Of a stretch of 64,000 nucleotides of DNA, positions 16,815-25,320 are shown in pieces. The notes below the pieces were generated by a model. The model saw nothing but the letters and a program-made list of their open reading frames with translations. It ran no database searches and had not been told where the DNA came from. A program made the translations under genes and the position numbers. The stretch is from an uncultured Pseudomonas sp. (GTDB lineage Bacteria > Pseudomonadota > Gammaproteobacteria > Pseudomonadales > Pseudomonadaceae): positions 1 through 64,000 of the forward strand of contig NZ_CAMPHV010000016.1 in assembly GCF_946886105.1 (NCBI RefSeq). Reading direction: 5' to 3'. Position 1 is the first letter of the stretch. Every line of letters starts with the position of its first letter.

Positions 16815-17171
16815 TCAGTTCAACCATTCGCGGCGCGAACGACGGCTGCCACGCAGCAGCGCCCCGACCAGAACCCCCGATATTGCGCTGCCGGCGCCAA
16901 TCGCGAACCACATCTGTTGTTCGCTCACCAGGCGTTCGGGCGTGGCGGCCTGGGCTGTTTTCAGCTGCAACTTGAGGCGTTGATTGTCCTGACGCAGGCG
17001 CTGGGTCTCGGCGCTCAAGGCTTCGTGTTGCTGCTCGCTGGCGATCAGCCGTTGTTCCTCCATCTGCGCTTCGGCGACTTCGCTCAAAGGCGGTTGCGGG
17101 TCTTGTTCGGCAAACAGGCGGCAAGGCGACAGCAATACCATCACTAGCAACGACAACGGGCCTGGACGCAT
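16815..17171 (-). CDS. Small secreted/anchored coiled-coil protein upstream of cpxR
   Basis: A 118-residue protein of unknown function. An N-terminal signal sequence (about 1-21, ending near CRLFA) is followed by a heptad-rich helix with many Gln/Leu/Glu (QRLRQDNQRLKLQLKTAQ). A C-terminal membrane helix (WFAIGAGSAISGVLVGALL) and a basic tail complete it. This layout resembles the coiled-coil plus anchor end of TIGR04211-type SH3-anchor proteins, but no SH3 part is present. It is eight bases from cpxR and so probably cotranscribed. The ATG at 17171 starts the signal peptide. Confidence 0.7.
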   Translation of the reverse strand: MRPGPLSLLVMVLLSPCRLFAEQDPQPPLSEVAEAQMEEQRLIASEQQHEALSAETQRLRQDNQRLKLQLKTAQAATPERLVSEQQMWFAIGAGSAISGVLVGALLRGSRRSRREWLN

Positions 17172-17244
17172 CGGAACTCCTATTTTTGATAAGCAGCGCG
17201 AAACTGATGAAGTGGCGCCGAACCAGCACCAGACGGCCGAACGC

Positions 17245-17544
17245 TTAGGGCAAAACCAGCTTGAACGGTTTGACCATGACCGAGGCGTAGACGCCTGCTG
17301 CGCGATAAGGATCGGCATCGGCCCAGATCTGTGCGGCACCGAGCGAGTCGAACTCGGCGACGATCAGGCTACCGGAGAAACCCGCCGGGCCCGGGTCGTT
17401 GCTGTCGATCGCTGGATGAGGGCCGGCGAGTATCAGGCGGCCCTGGTCTTTCAATTGCTGCAGGCGCTCAAGATGGGCGGGGCGTGCGGCCAGACGGTTT
17501 TCCAGCGAGTTGGCGACATCGGTGGCGATAATGGCGTAGAGCAT
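17245..17544 (-). CDS. YciI-family protein
   Basis: A 99-residue ferredoxin-like-fold protein of the YciI family. Family hallmarks are the N-terminal MLYAIIATD strand, [22 protein letters not shown] with the conserved His-Asp-type active-site neighbourhood, and the C-terminal [18 protein letters not shown]. No function is firmly established in Pseudomonas. It starts at 17544. It is divergent from the PHP-domain gene, with about 185 bases between. Confidence 0.85.
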   Translation of the reverse strand: MLYAIIATDVANSLENRLAARPAHLERLQQLKDQGRLILAGPHPAIDSNDPGPAGFSGSLIVAEFDSLGAAQIWADADPYRAAGVYASVMVKPFKLVLP

Positions 17545-17729
17545 GGTAGTCCTTGGTGAGGTGGCACAAACAGCGTCGCCATGGGGCAATTGCTGCGCAA
17601 AGAATGTAGCGCAGAAAAGCCGCGGCGGCTGTCAAACACGAGGTAATTCGAGGAATTATCAGGTAGCGGCAGCTAGAGTGCGCTCGGGCCGGCATAATAA
17701 CAGCCTATACGACTGAGAAAGCGCTCCCT

Positions 17730-18593
17730 ATGGATGTAGATCTGCACTGTCACAGCACCGCTTCCGATGGTGCCTTGGCGCCCGCCGTGCTGGTGGCACG
17801 GGCCCATGAACACGGCGTGCGGCTGCTGGCCTTGACCGACCACGACACCCTCGAAGGTCTCGACGAGGCCCGTTCGACCGCCGATGCACTGGGCATGCAG
17901 CTGGTCAACGGCATCGAGTTGTCCTGCACCTGGGGCGGCGCCACTATTCATGTGCTCGGCTATGACTTCGCCGCCGAGGCGCCGGCTTTACGCCAAGCGA
18001 TTGCCGAGCTGCATGACGGGCGCTGGCAACGCGCCGCGGAAATTTCCAGGCGTCTGGAAGCCAAGGGCATGCCGGGGGCGATGGAGGGCGCGCGGGCCGT
18101 GCAGCAGGAGTTGGGCGACAGCGGTAATGCGCCGGCGCGGCCGCACTTCGCCGAGTTCCTGGTGCGCGCCGGGCACGTCAAGGACCGCGCAGAGGCATTT
18201 CGCAAATGGTTGGGTTCGGGCAAGCTCGGCGACGTCAAACAGCATTGGCCCGCGCTCGATCAGGCGATCGGCACCTTGCTGCAAGCCGGGGCCTGGGTCA
18301 GTCTGGCGCACCCGTGGCAATACGACTTTACTCGTAGTAAGCGGCGCAAACTTATCGCCGATTTCGCCCAGGCCGGTGGCCATGCATTAGAGGTGGTCAA
18401 CGGCATGCAGCCGGCCGAGCAGGTCGGCGGTTTGGCGATTCTGGCGCGTGAATTCGGCCTGCTGGCAAGTGTCGGCAGTGATTTCCATGCACCGGGCGAC
18501 TGGTCGGAATTGGGCATGTATCGCCCGCTTCCCGAAGACCTGTCGCCCCTTTGGGCGCGTTTTCTACATGTCCGGCAGCCTACCGCAATCTGA
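17730..18593 (+). CDS. PHP-domain 5'-3' exonuclease (RNase AM/TrpH family)
   Basis: A 287-residue PHP-domain phosphoesterase. The metal-binding motifs are present: DLHCHSTASDG at residues 3-13, LTDHDT at 32-37, the Glu of NGIELSC, the His of SLAHPW, and SDFHAPGDW near the C-terminus. E. coli YciV/TrpH of this family is a 5'-3' exonuclease that matures the 5' ends of rRNAs and degrades short 5'-phosphorylated oligonucleotides. It precedes a YciO-type gene by 13 bases, the usual pairing. Its ATG follows an upstream GAAAG rather than a strong Shine-Dalgarno. Confidence 0.85.
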   Translation: MDVDLHCHSTASDGALAPAVLVARAHEHGVRLLALTDHDTLEGLDEARSTADALGMQLVNGIELSCTWGGATIHVLGYDFAAEAPALRQAIAELHDGRWQRAAEISRRLEAKGMPGAMEGARAVQQELGDSGNAPARPHFAEFLVRAGHVKDRAEAFRKWLGSGKLGDVKQHWPALDQAIGTLLQAGAWVSLAHPWQYDFTRSKRRKLIADFAQAGGHALEVVNGMQPAEQVGGLAILAREFGLLASVGSDFHAPGDWSELGMYRPLPEDLSPLWARFLHVRQPTAI

Positions 18594-18606
18594 ACAGGGA
18601 TTAAGC

Positions 18607-19233
18607 GTGAGCCAATTTTTCCAGATACATCCGGAAAACCCGCAGCCGCGCCTGATAAAGCAGGCCGTGGAAATCATCCGGGGCGGCGGCGTGGTGATTT
18701 ACCCCACCGACTCCTCGTATGCGCTCGGTTGCCGTATCGGCGACAAGAACGCGGTCGAACGGATTCGGCGTTTGCGCCAACTGGACGACAAACACAACTT
18801 CACCATCGTCTGCCGCGATTTATCGCAACTGAGCCTGTTCGCCAAAGTCGACACCGGCGCCTTCCGTCTGTTGAAGACCCATACGCCGGGGCCTTACACC
18901 TTTATTCTCAACGCCACCCGCGAAGTGCCGCGCATGGTTCTGCATCCCAAGCGCCGCACCATCGGCCTGCGCGTGCCGAACCATCCGATCGCCCAGGCGC
19001 TGCTCGCCGAGCTTGGCGAGCCCTTGATGAGCGTTACCCTGATTTTGCCGGGCGAAACGCTACCGATGAGCGACCCCTACGAGATGCGGCAACTGCTCGA
19101 GCATCAGGTCGATCTGATCATCGATGGCGGTTTCGGCGGGTTGGAAGCGTCCACGGTGGTCAGCCTGGTCGACGACGAGCCGGAAGTGGTACGTGTGGGT
19201 TGTGGCGATCCATCGCCTTTCGGCGAGGTCTGA
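18607..19233 (+). CDS. YciO/Sua5/YrdC-family protein
   Basis: A 208-residue protein with the YrdC/Sua5 fold. It carries the threonylcarbamoyl-AMP/ATP-binding features GGVVIYPTDSSYALGC, SKTR-like RLRQLDDKHNF, and PGPYTFIL. Sequence and its partnership with a TrpH-like gene place it in the YciO branch, not the essential TsaC branch. Its exact role in tRNA threonylcarbamoylation is therefore uncertain. The start is GTG at 18607, 13 bases after the PHP gene; an in-frame reading that begins inside the PHP gene is spurious. Confidence 0.85.
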   Translation: MSQFFQIHPENPQPRLIKQAVEIIRGGGVVIYPTDSSYALGCRIGDKNAVERIRRLRQLDDKHNFTIVCRDLSQLSLFAKVDTGAFRLLKTHTPGPYTFILNATREVPRMVLHPKRRTIGLRVPNHPIAQALLAELGEPLMSVTLILPGETLPMSDPYEMRQLLEHQVDLIIDGGFGGLEASTVVSLVDDEPEVVRVGCGDPSPFGEV

Positions 19234-19273
19234 CGATCTCGCCGAAAGGCGTGAACCGTTTAGGCGATAGCGG

Positions 19274-19636
19274 CTAGATGATCAATACCACCAATATCGC
19301 CACCAACAGGATGACGATGAAGTCGTTGCCGCTAAGCGCTCCCGCGGCCGGCATGGCGTCGATCCGTTGGGCCAGAGTGGCGGCTTCGGTTGGCGTCAGC
19401 GCATCGACCCGGCTACGGGCCAGGGCCGCCGGTACATCCATGACTTGCAGGCGTTCCTGCACGTTGGTGCGGTCGAGAAACTCACGGACTTTGTCGCGGT
19501 CGGCCTGAGCGCTTTGTTCGGCGATCACTTCACCGGTGCCGATCATCTCGGCGGCGGCGGTTGGGGGCAGCAGAAACAGCACGAGCAAGCAAAGGGCGAG
19601 CAGGGAAAAAGCTAGGGGGAGGGTGGTGGTTTTCAT
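19274..19636 (-). CDS. PA2779-family membrane-anchored protein
   Basis: A 120-residue protein with an N-terminal signal/anchor helix (about 8-28, ending AAA) and a central helical region with the family segment VREFLDRTNVQERL. A C-terminal hydrophobic tail (FIVILLVAILVVLII) ends the chain. It matches the PA2779 family, whose function is unknown. In P. aeruginosa the family member sits next to PA2778 (a C39-peptidase-like protein); no such partner is adjacent here. It is convergent with yciO and divergent from trpS. Confidence 0.75.
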   Translation of the reverse strand: MKTTTLPLAFSLLALCLLVLFLLPPTAAAEMIGTGEVIAEQSAQADRDKVREFLDRTNVQERLQVMDVPAALARSRVDALTPTEAATLAQRIDAMPAAGALSGNDFIVILLVAILVVLII

Positions 19637-19837
19637 AATTAGATCCCCGAAAGAGGGTCGGGATTCGCGCCGAGTATGAAGGTGTCGGCGGCGGGTTCTG
19701 CCGCTGGCCGCTATTGCCTGACGGCTTCATAAATTGAGACCGGTTGTGTGTTTGGCGGTTCCCTTCGTCGTTTTTCCCGCCATGGCGTCGAGGCTCGCTA
19801 TACTGCGTCCCTTGTCGATTCCTTCAGGTGACCCCGT

Positions 19838-21052
19838 TTGAGTCTTGTTGATTCTGAGCGGCGCGTGCTTTCTGGCATGCGCCCCAGCGGCCGTTTACAC
19901 CTCGGCCATTACCATGGCGTGCTGAAAAACTGGATCAAGTTGCAGCACACCTATGAGTGCTTCTTCTGCATCGTCGACTGGCACGCGCTGACCACCGACT
20001 ACACGGCGGCGGGGCAACTCGCCGATAACGTCATGGATATGGCGATCGACTGGCTGGCCGCCGGCGTCAGCCCCAGCTCGGCGACCCTGTTTATCCAATC
20101 GCAAGTGCCGGAACACGCCGAGTTGCATTTGCTGCTGTCGATGATCTGCCCGCTCAGTTGGCTGGAGCGTGTGCCTTCCTATAAAGAACAGCAGGAACTG
20201 CCCCATGGGCGTGACCTGAGCACCTTCGGCTTTCTTGGCTATCCCTTGCTGCAGGCCGCGGACATTCTGGTCTACCGCGCCGGTGTGGTGCCGGTGGGCA
20301 GCGATCAATTGGCGCATATCGAGTTCGCCCGCGAGGTCGCGCGGCGTTTCAATCATTTATACGGTCGTGAGCCGGGGTTCGAGGAAAAGGCCGAAATGGC
20401 CATCCTCAAACTCGGCAAAAAAACCGCCACGCTCTATAACAAACTGCGCAAAGCCTTCCAGCAGGAGGGCGATGTCGAAGCCCTGGAAACCGCCCGGGCG
20501 CTGCTCAAAGATCAGCAAACCATTACCTTGGGCGACAAGGAGCGGCTATTCGGTTATCTCGAAGGTGGCGGCAAGGTACTCTTGCCGGAGCCCCAACCGC
20601 TGCTCAGCGAGGCGCCGAAAATACTCGGGCTCGATGGCAGCAAGATGTCCAAGTCGCACAACAATTCGATTTTCCTGCACGACAGCGCGGTCGAGGTCGA
20701 GGAGAAAATCAAGCGCATGCCCACCGATCCGGCGCGTGGGCACCGCACCGACCCGGGCGACCCGGCCAATTGTCCGGTCTGGCCATTGCATCAGCTGTAT
20801 TCCAGCGAGCCCACCCGCACCTGGGTCGAGCAGGGTTGCAAGAGCGGCGGCATAGGCTGTTTGGAATGCAAAGGGCCGGTGATCGAGGCGGTGCAGCAGG
20901 AACTGATACCCTTGCAGGCCCGCGCCGCCGACTATCAGGAGAGCCCCGATCTGGTACGCGGCATCCTGGCCGAAGGCGCCGAGCGGGCACGTGCCGAAGC
21001 ACGGGAAACCCTGACCGAGGTGCGTCTGGCCCTGGGCTTGAACTACCGCTGA
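19838..21052 (+). CDS. trpS: Tryptophan-tRNA ligase with four-Cys motif
   Basis: A 404-residue class I aminoacyl-tRNA synthetase charging tRNA-Trp. Signature motifs are HLGH at residues 21-24 (HIGH) and KMSKS at 269-273. The C-terminal domain has cysteines at about 312, 334, 341 and 344, spaced C-x21-C-x6-C-x2-C. This closely resembles the C-x22-C-x6-C-x2-C motif that binds a 4Fe-4S cluster in Thermotoga maritima TrpRS. The start is a TTG at 19838, eight bases after an AGGTG ribosome-binding site. The next in-frame ATG would fall just before the HIGH motif and remove the first strand. It is followed by scpA after 34 bases. Confidence 0.88.
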   Translation: MSLVDSERRVLSGMRPSGRLHLGHYHGVLKNWIKLQHTYECFFCIVDWHALTTDYTAAGQLADNVMDMAIDWLAAGVSPSSATLFIQSQVPEHAELHLLLSMICPLSWLERVPSYKEQQELPHGRDLSTFGFLGYPLLQAADILVYRAGVVPVGSDQLAHIEFAREVARRFNHLYGREPGFEEKAEMAILKLGKKTATLYNKLRKAFQQEGDVEALETARALLKDQQTITLGDKERLFGYLEGGGKVLLPEPQPLLSEAPKILGLDGSKMSKSHNNSIFLHDSAVEVEEKIKRMPTDPARGHRTDPGDPANCPVWPLHQLYSSEPTRTWVEQGCKSGGIGCLECKGPVIEAVQQELIPLQARAADYQESPDLVRGILAEGAERARAEARETLTEVRLALGLNYR

Positions 21053-21086
21053 ACCGCTGACCACAGCGCGACTTTAAGAGAAATCT

Positions 21087-21914
21087 ATGGATAACCCGCC
21101 ACGCGAAGCCGTCGTCGACAGCCAGGCCCATGCCCAGCAGGAGCTGCCGTTCGCCCTGGTTTACGGCCAGGCGGTTACCGAGATGCCGCTGGATCTGTAT
21201 ATCCCGCCGGATGCGCTCGAGGTGTTTCTCGAGGCGTTCGAGGGGCCGCTGGATTTGCTGCTGTATCTGATCCGCAAACAGAACATCGATGTGCTGGATA
21301 TTCCGGTGGCGGAAATCACCCGCCAGTACATGGGCTATGTCGAGCTGATGCAGTCGGTGCGCCTGGAATTGGCCGCCGAATACCTGGTGATGGCGGCGAT
21401 GCTCGCCGAAATCAAATCGCGGATGCTGCTGCCGCGTTCCAGCGAGGCGGAGGCCGAAGAAGACGACCCGCGCGCCGAGTTGATTCGCCGTCTGCAGGAA
21501 TACGAGCGCTACAAGGCCGCCGCCGAGGGCATCGACGAGCTCACGCGGGTCGGTCGCGATCTCACCGTGCCGCGCCTGGAGGCCCCCGAGGCGCGGGCGC
21601 GCAAGCTGTTGCCGGATGTCAGCCTGGAAGAGTTGCTGCTGTCGATGGCCGAAGTGCTGCGCCGCGCTGATATGTTCGAAAGTCACCAGGTCACCCGCGA
21701 GGCCTTGTCCACCCGCGAGCGCATGAGCGAGGTGCTGGAACGCCTCAAGGGCGGCGCCTTTGTGCCCTTCGTCACGCTCTTCAGCGCCGAGGAAGGGCGT
21801 CTGGGTGTGGTCGTGACCTTTATGGCGGTACTCGAATTGATCAAGGAATCCTTGGTCGAACTGGTACAAAACGAGGCCTACGGCCCCATCCACGTGCGTG
21901 CGCGCGCTGAATGA
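21087..21914 (+). CDS. scpA: Segregation and condensation protein A
   Basis: A 275-residue kleisin of the SMC-ScpAB condensin-like complex. The N-terminal Smc-neck-binding part contains the diagnostic FEGPLDLLLYLIRKQNIDVLDIP (from about residue 51), followed by YLVMAAMLAEIKSRMLLPR. A charged linker and the C-terminal winged-helix region (VVVTFMAVLELIKE) follow. The first 40 residues are not conserved in most ScpA proteins, so an internal start (for example the Met of MPLDLYIPP) is possible. Its stop overlaps the scpB start by four bases. Confidence 0.92.
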   Translation: MDNPPREAVVDSQAHAQQELPFALVYGQAVTEMPLDLYIPPDALEVFLEAFEGPLDLLLYLIRKQNIDVLDIPVAEITRQYMGYVELMQSVRLELAAEYLVMAAMLAEIKSRMLLPRSSEAEAEEDDPRAELIRRLQEYERYKAAAEGIDELTRVGRDLTVPRLEAPEARARKLLPDVSLEELLLSMAEVLRRADMFESHQVTREALSTRERMSEVLERLKGGAFVPFVTLFSAEEGRLGVVVTFMAVLELIKESLVELVQNEAYGPIHVRARAE

Positions 21915-22708
21915 GCATGAATCTGACCGACCCCCGCGAACTCGCCAGCTTGCTGGAAGCCTTTCTGCTGGCCTCCGGCAAACCGCAATCGTTGGAACGT
22001 TTGTTCGAGTTATTCGAGGAAAACGAGCGCCCCGAGGCCGAGGTGTTCAAACAGGCCCTGGAGGTGTTGCGCCAATCCTGCGAGGGCCGCGCCTTCGAAC
22101 TCGTGGAAGTCGCCTCGGGTTACCGCCTGCAAGTGCGCGAGCGTTTCGCGCCCTGGGTCGGTCGGCTCTGGGAAGAGCGCCCGCAACGCTATTCGCGGGC
22201 GATGCTGGAAACCCTGGCACTGATCGCCTACCGCCAGCCGATCACCCGTGGCGAGATCGAAGACGTACGCGGCGTGGCGGTCAACAGCCATATTGTCAAA
22301 ACCCTGCTGGAGCGTGAATGGATTCGCGTGGTCGGCCACCGCGACGTGCCGGGGCGGCCGGCGATGTTCGCCACCACCAAAGCCTTTCTCGACCATTTCA
22401 ATCTGAAGAACCTCGACCAACTGCCGCCACTGGCCGCACTGCGCGAACTGGAGCCGGAGCCGGTGCTGGCCTTCGACGACGAACTGGCCGTGCCCGAGAG
22501 CTTGCAGGCCCGCGCCGACCTTGCGGCAGGCGACGAGCCTGCCGCCGAAGTGGGCGAGCAAACCAGCTTCAGCAGCCTGCTGGCCGAGCTGGATTCGATG
22601 GAACAGGGCCTGAAAATCGACTTCGACGACCTGCGCGAAGCGGATGGCGAAGGTTATGCCGAAAACAGCGAAGTGCCGGCGGATCAGGAAGAGTTGCCGC
22701 GCGATTGA
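21911..22708 (+). CDS. scpB: Segregation and condensation protein B
   Basis: A 265-residue protein of the SMC-ScpAB complex that binds the central region of ScpA as a dimer. Two winged helices are visible. The first contains LLEAFLLASGKPQSLERLFELF. The second contains the diagnostic SRAMLETLALIAYRQPITRGEIEDVRGV and ALLEREWIRVVGHRDVPGRPA-like sequence. The C-terminal 75 residues are acidic and probably disordered, as in other pseudomonads. It overlaps scpA by ATGA and is translationally coupled. Confidence 0.92.
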   Translation: MSMNLTDPRELASLLEAFLLASGKPQSLERLFELFEENERPEAEVFKQALEVLRQSCEGRAFELVEVASGYRLQVRERFAPWVGRLWEERPQRYSRAMLETLALIAYRQPITRGEIEDVRGVAVNSHIVKTLLEREWIRVVGHRDVPGRPAMFATTKAFLDHFNLKNLDQLPPLAALRELEPEPVLAFDDELAVPESLQARADLAAGDEPAAEVGEQTSFSSLLAELDSMEQGLKIDFDDLREADGEGYAENSEVPADQEELPRD

Positions 22709-22723
22709 ACTCAGAGCCCGTAG

Positions 22724-22789
22724 GTTGGGTTAGCGGCGACTGTCGCGGTTCAAACCGCGACATCGCCGCTTGCCGCCGCGTAACCCAAC
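22724..22789. repeat. Nested palindromic intergenic repeat after scpB
   Basis: An outer inverted repeat GTTGGGTTA (22724-22732) / TAACCCAAC (22781-22789) encloses an inner stem TGTCGCGGT/ACCGCGACA with a 4-base loop. It lies 15 bases after the scpB stop and could fold into a long hairpin ending the trpS-scpAB transcript. No T-tract follows, so it is called a repeat rather than a terminator. Confidence 0.65.
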
Positions 22790-22931
22790 AAGGTCTCTAC
22801 GCGGTGTCGTGGGTGATCGTTAACCGAGATTGACTAAGCCGGCTGTCGCAAGGCACCGACGCTCTCTCATCCGCCAACTAGGCTGAACTCGTGCGTAGTG
22901 GCTGCATTTAGCGTATGCTCCGCGCCCCTTC

Positions 22932-23105
22932 GACGACTCAAGAGCCTGTTCAAAGGCGCGCGAGCTAGAGCCATGCAAGGCAGAAACAGGCGAGGAAGCG
23001 GAGTTTACAGTTGTAAATGAGCATTCCGACTGGGCTCGCACCCGAGCCTGTTTCTAACGCAGCAGGGCCGACGCGCAGCAGACTTTGAATAGGTTCTTAG
23101 TCGTC
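22932..23105. mobile_element. MITE-like element, copy 1
   Basis: A 174-bp noncoding element with terminal inverted repeats. The left end (22932-22955) and the right end (23083-23105, reversed) share GACGACT and then AAGARCCTRTTCAAAG, with one extra base on the left. Inside, AGAAACAGGC and GCCTGTTTCT form a second inverted repeat around a core containing GCGGAGTTTACA. A related core occurs at about 61.0 kb. There is no ORF. It occupies most of the 430-base gap between scpB and rluB, and the rluB start lies 34 bases downstream. No clean target duplication could be assigned. Confidence 0.6.
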
Positions 23106-23138
23106 CTATCACTAGAGATAACACCGGGAGGTGCCCAG

Positions 23139-24332
23139 ATGAGTGAATCCGAAGAATACAGCCCCGCAGGCGAGAAACTGCAGAAAGTCATGGCGCGTAT
23201 GGGCCTGGCTTCGCGCCGCGAAATCGAAGGCTGGATCAGCGCCGGCCGTGTCAAAGTCAACGGTGCGGTCGCAGGTCTCGGCCAGCGGGTCGACCTGCAT
23301 GACGCCATCGCCATCGATGGCCGTTTGATCAAGCGCGAAGAGGCCGCCGAAAGCGTGCGCCGCGTGATCATTTACAACAAGCCCGAAGGCGAGATCTGCA
23401 CCCGCGACGACCCGGAAGGCCGTCCGACGGTATTCGATCGTCTGCCGCGACCGAAAGAAGGCCGCTGGATCAATATCGGCCGCCTCGACATCAACACCAC
23501 CGGCTTGCTGATGTTCACCACCGACGGCGAGCTGGCCAATCGTTTGATGCACCCGTCCTACCAAATGGACCGCGAATACGCCGTGCGCGTGCGCGGCGAG
23601 GTCGACGACGAGATGATCGAGCGCCTGAAAACCGGCGTCATGCTCGAAGACGGTCCGGCCAAGTTCACCGATATCAAGGAAGCCCCGGGCGGCGAGGGTT
23701 TCAACCACTGGTATCACTGCGTGGTGATGGAAGGCCGTAACCGCGAAGTACGCCGCTTGTGGGAATCCCAGGGGCTGGTGGTCAGCCGCTTGAAACGCGT
23801 GCGTTTCGGCCCGGTGTTCATCACCTCGGACCTGACCATGGGCCGCTGGCGCGAAATGAGCCAGCGCGAAGTGGATATCCTCAGCGAAGAAGTCGGCCTC
23901 AAACCGGTCGCCTTGCCGGATATGAAAGAGAAAACCCGCGATAAGCTGGATCGCTTGCAGCGTAAGTCGGCCAAACCGGTCGGTCGTGGCGAGCGCCCGG
24001 TGCGCACCCTGCGCCCGGCCCATGGGGCTGGCCAGCCGGACGCCGATCAAGGTCGCGCACGCGCGCCGCGTGGCGAAGGTGCGGCGCGTACGCCACGTCC
24101 TCCGCGCGCCGATCAAGGGCGTGGCGAGGCTGGCAAAGGTACTCCGGTCGCCGAACGCCCGCGTGACGTCAACAAGAAACGCCCGGCCAAACCCGCAGCC
24201 AAGCGCCCAGGTGTGGAGCTGAGCGAGCGTCCGGCGCGCAAGCCGGCAGGTGCGCCGGTCAAGCGTCGCAGCCAGCCCACCGGTGAAGGGCAGCGTCCAG
24301 GTTTTGGTCGCGGTAACCGCAAGCCGGAATAG
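23139..24332 (+). CDS. rluB: 23S rRNA pseudouridine(2605) synthase RluB
   Basis: A 397-residue RsuA-family pseudouridine synthase. An N-terminal S4 RNA-binding domain (LQKVMARMGLASRREIEGWISAGRV) precedes the catalytic domain, whose catalytic Asp lies in GRLDINTTGLLMFTTDGELANRL. MEGRNREVRRLWESQG and VVSRLKRVRFGP follow. The last 110 residues or so are an Arg/Pro/Gly/Lys-rich low-complexity tail, longer than in E. coli but common in Pseudomonas RluB. The ATG at 23139 has GGGAGG at ideal spacing. An upstream ATG at 23085 lies inside the MITE-like element and is rejected. Confidence 0.92.
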   Translation: MSESEEYSPAGEKLQKVMARMGLASRREIEGWISAGRVKVNGAVAGLGQRVDLHDAIAIDGRLIKREEAAESVRRVIIYNKPEGEICTRDDPEGRPTVFDRLPRPKEGRWINIGRLDINTTGLLMFTTDGELANRLMHPSYQMDREYAVRVRGEVDDEMIERLKTGVMLEDGPAKFTDIKEAPGGEGFNHWYHCVVMEGRNREVRRLWESQGLVVSRLKRVRFGPVFITSDLTMGRWREMSQREVDILSEEVGLKPVALPDMKEKTRDKLDRLQRKSAKPVGRGERPVRTLRPAHGAGQPDADQGRARAPRGEGAARTPRPPRADQGRGEAGKGTPVAERPRDVNKKRPAKPAAKRPGVELSERPARKPAGAPVKRRSQPTGEGQRPGFGRGNRKPE

Positions 24333-24345
24333 CCGAATAGGGCGC

Positions 24346-24383
24346 CAACGAAAAAGGGACTCGAAAGAGTCCCTTTTTCGTTG
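24346..24383. terminator. Bidirectional terminator rluB / GGDEF gene
   Basis: A perfect 17-bp stem (left arm 24346-24362, right arm 24367-24383) with a GAAA tetraloop; each arm contains an A5 or T5 tract. It sits between convergent genes and can terminate transcription from both sides. Confidence 0.92.
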
Positions 24384-24393
24384 GGTCGTGCTC

Positions 24394-25320
24394 TTAGCCC
24401 GCCATGTTCAAGCGGTTGCGACCGCTGCGTTTGGCCGCGTACAGGGCGCTGTCGGCGCGGCGTAACAGGCTGTCGGCGGATTCGCCCGGAAGCAAGGTCG
24501 CACAGCCGAGGCTGATGGAGACCAGGATGGTCTGGTTCTGATTCAGGCATTGCAGGTTCTGCACCGCGTGGCGCAGGCGTTCGCCGACCATGCAGGCGGC
24601 TTCGCGGCCGGTGCCGGAGAGTAGCACCAGAAACTCCTCGCCGCCGTAGCGGAAGGCCAGGTCGACATTGCGTAACTGATCGCGCAGAGTCGTCGCCACG
24701 GCTTTCAGAACTTCGTCGCCATAAGCATGGCCGTGCTTGTCGTTGATCTGTTTGAAGTGATCGATATCCAGCATCAGCATCGACAACGGTTGCAGGTTGC
24801 GTCGTGCCAGGTCGATCTCGCGTTGCAGGGACTGATTCAGCGCCAGACGGTTGCCGGTATTGGTCAGCGGGTCGCGCAGTGCGCTCTGTATCGCCGCGCG
24901 GTAAAGCAGGGCGTTGCGCAGCGGGAATAGCAAACTGGCCAGCAGAGACTCCAGGCGGCCCAGTTCTTCTTCGCTGAAGCGCTGGCCGCGTCTGAAGATC
25001 AGCTCGCCGAGGTATTCGCCCTCATGGCTGAGGCGGTAGCCGGCGGTGTGATTGCCGCGCTCGCCAAACTCGAAACGCAGATCGCAGGCCGCCAACTGAT
25101 AGACCAGGGCGTCGAGCGGCACCAGGCGCTGCACTTCGCGGTAGAACAGCGCCAGGATTCGGTCGACTTCCAGCGAGGTCTGCAATTGCAGGCTCAGCTG
25201 CTGGCGCAATTGCGCCAGGCTGACCGGCTTCAGCGCCTGCTGGGCATGGCGGGCATAGCCCAGGCGCTGCAACTTGGCGGCATCGAAGTCGACGGTGTTG
25301 GACTGATTATGTGGACCCAT
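24394..25320 (-). CDS. Diguanylate cyclase (GGDEF)
   Basis: A cytoplasmic protein of about 308 residues. The N-terminal half (about 1-145) looks GAF-like (LQTSLEVDRILALFYREVQRLVPLDALVYQL). The C-terminal GGDEF domain has LTNTGNRLALNQ, the metal-binding LMLDIDHFKQINDKHGHAYGD and the active site RYGGEEF. The inhibitory I-site RNVD stands exactly five residues before GGEEF. An active, product-inhibited c-di-GMP synthase is therefore expected. Two ATGs lie nine bases apart; the inner one (25320) is used here. It corresponds in position to PA3177 of P. aeruginosa. Confidence 0.88.
   Translation of the reverse strand: MGPHNQSNTVDFDAAKLQRLGYARHAQQALKPVSLAQLRQQLSLQLQTSLEVDRILALFYREVQRLVPLDALVYQLAACDLRFEFGERGNHTAGYRLSHEGEYLGELIFRRGQRFSEEELGRLESLLASLLFPLRNALLYRAAIQSALRDPLTNTGNRLALNQSLQREIDLARRNLQPLSMLMLDIDHFKQINDKHGHAYGDEVLKAVATTLRDQLRNVDLAFRYGGEEFLVLLSGTGREAACMVGERLRHAVQNLQCLNQNQTILVSISLGCATLLPGESADSLLRRADSALYAAKRSGRNRLNMAG

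Noticed and set aside
17545..17729. Possible missing yciB/ispZ (septation protein A) between yciI and the PHP gene
   Set aside because: Such a gene is often found near yciI in relatives, but the 185-base gap shows no remnant, and I cannot verify the ancestral order here.
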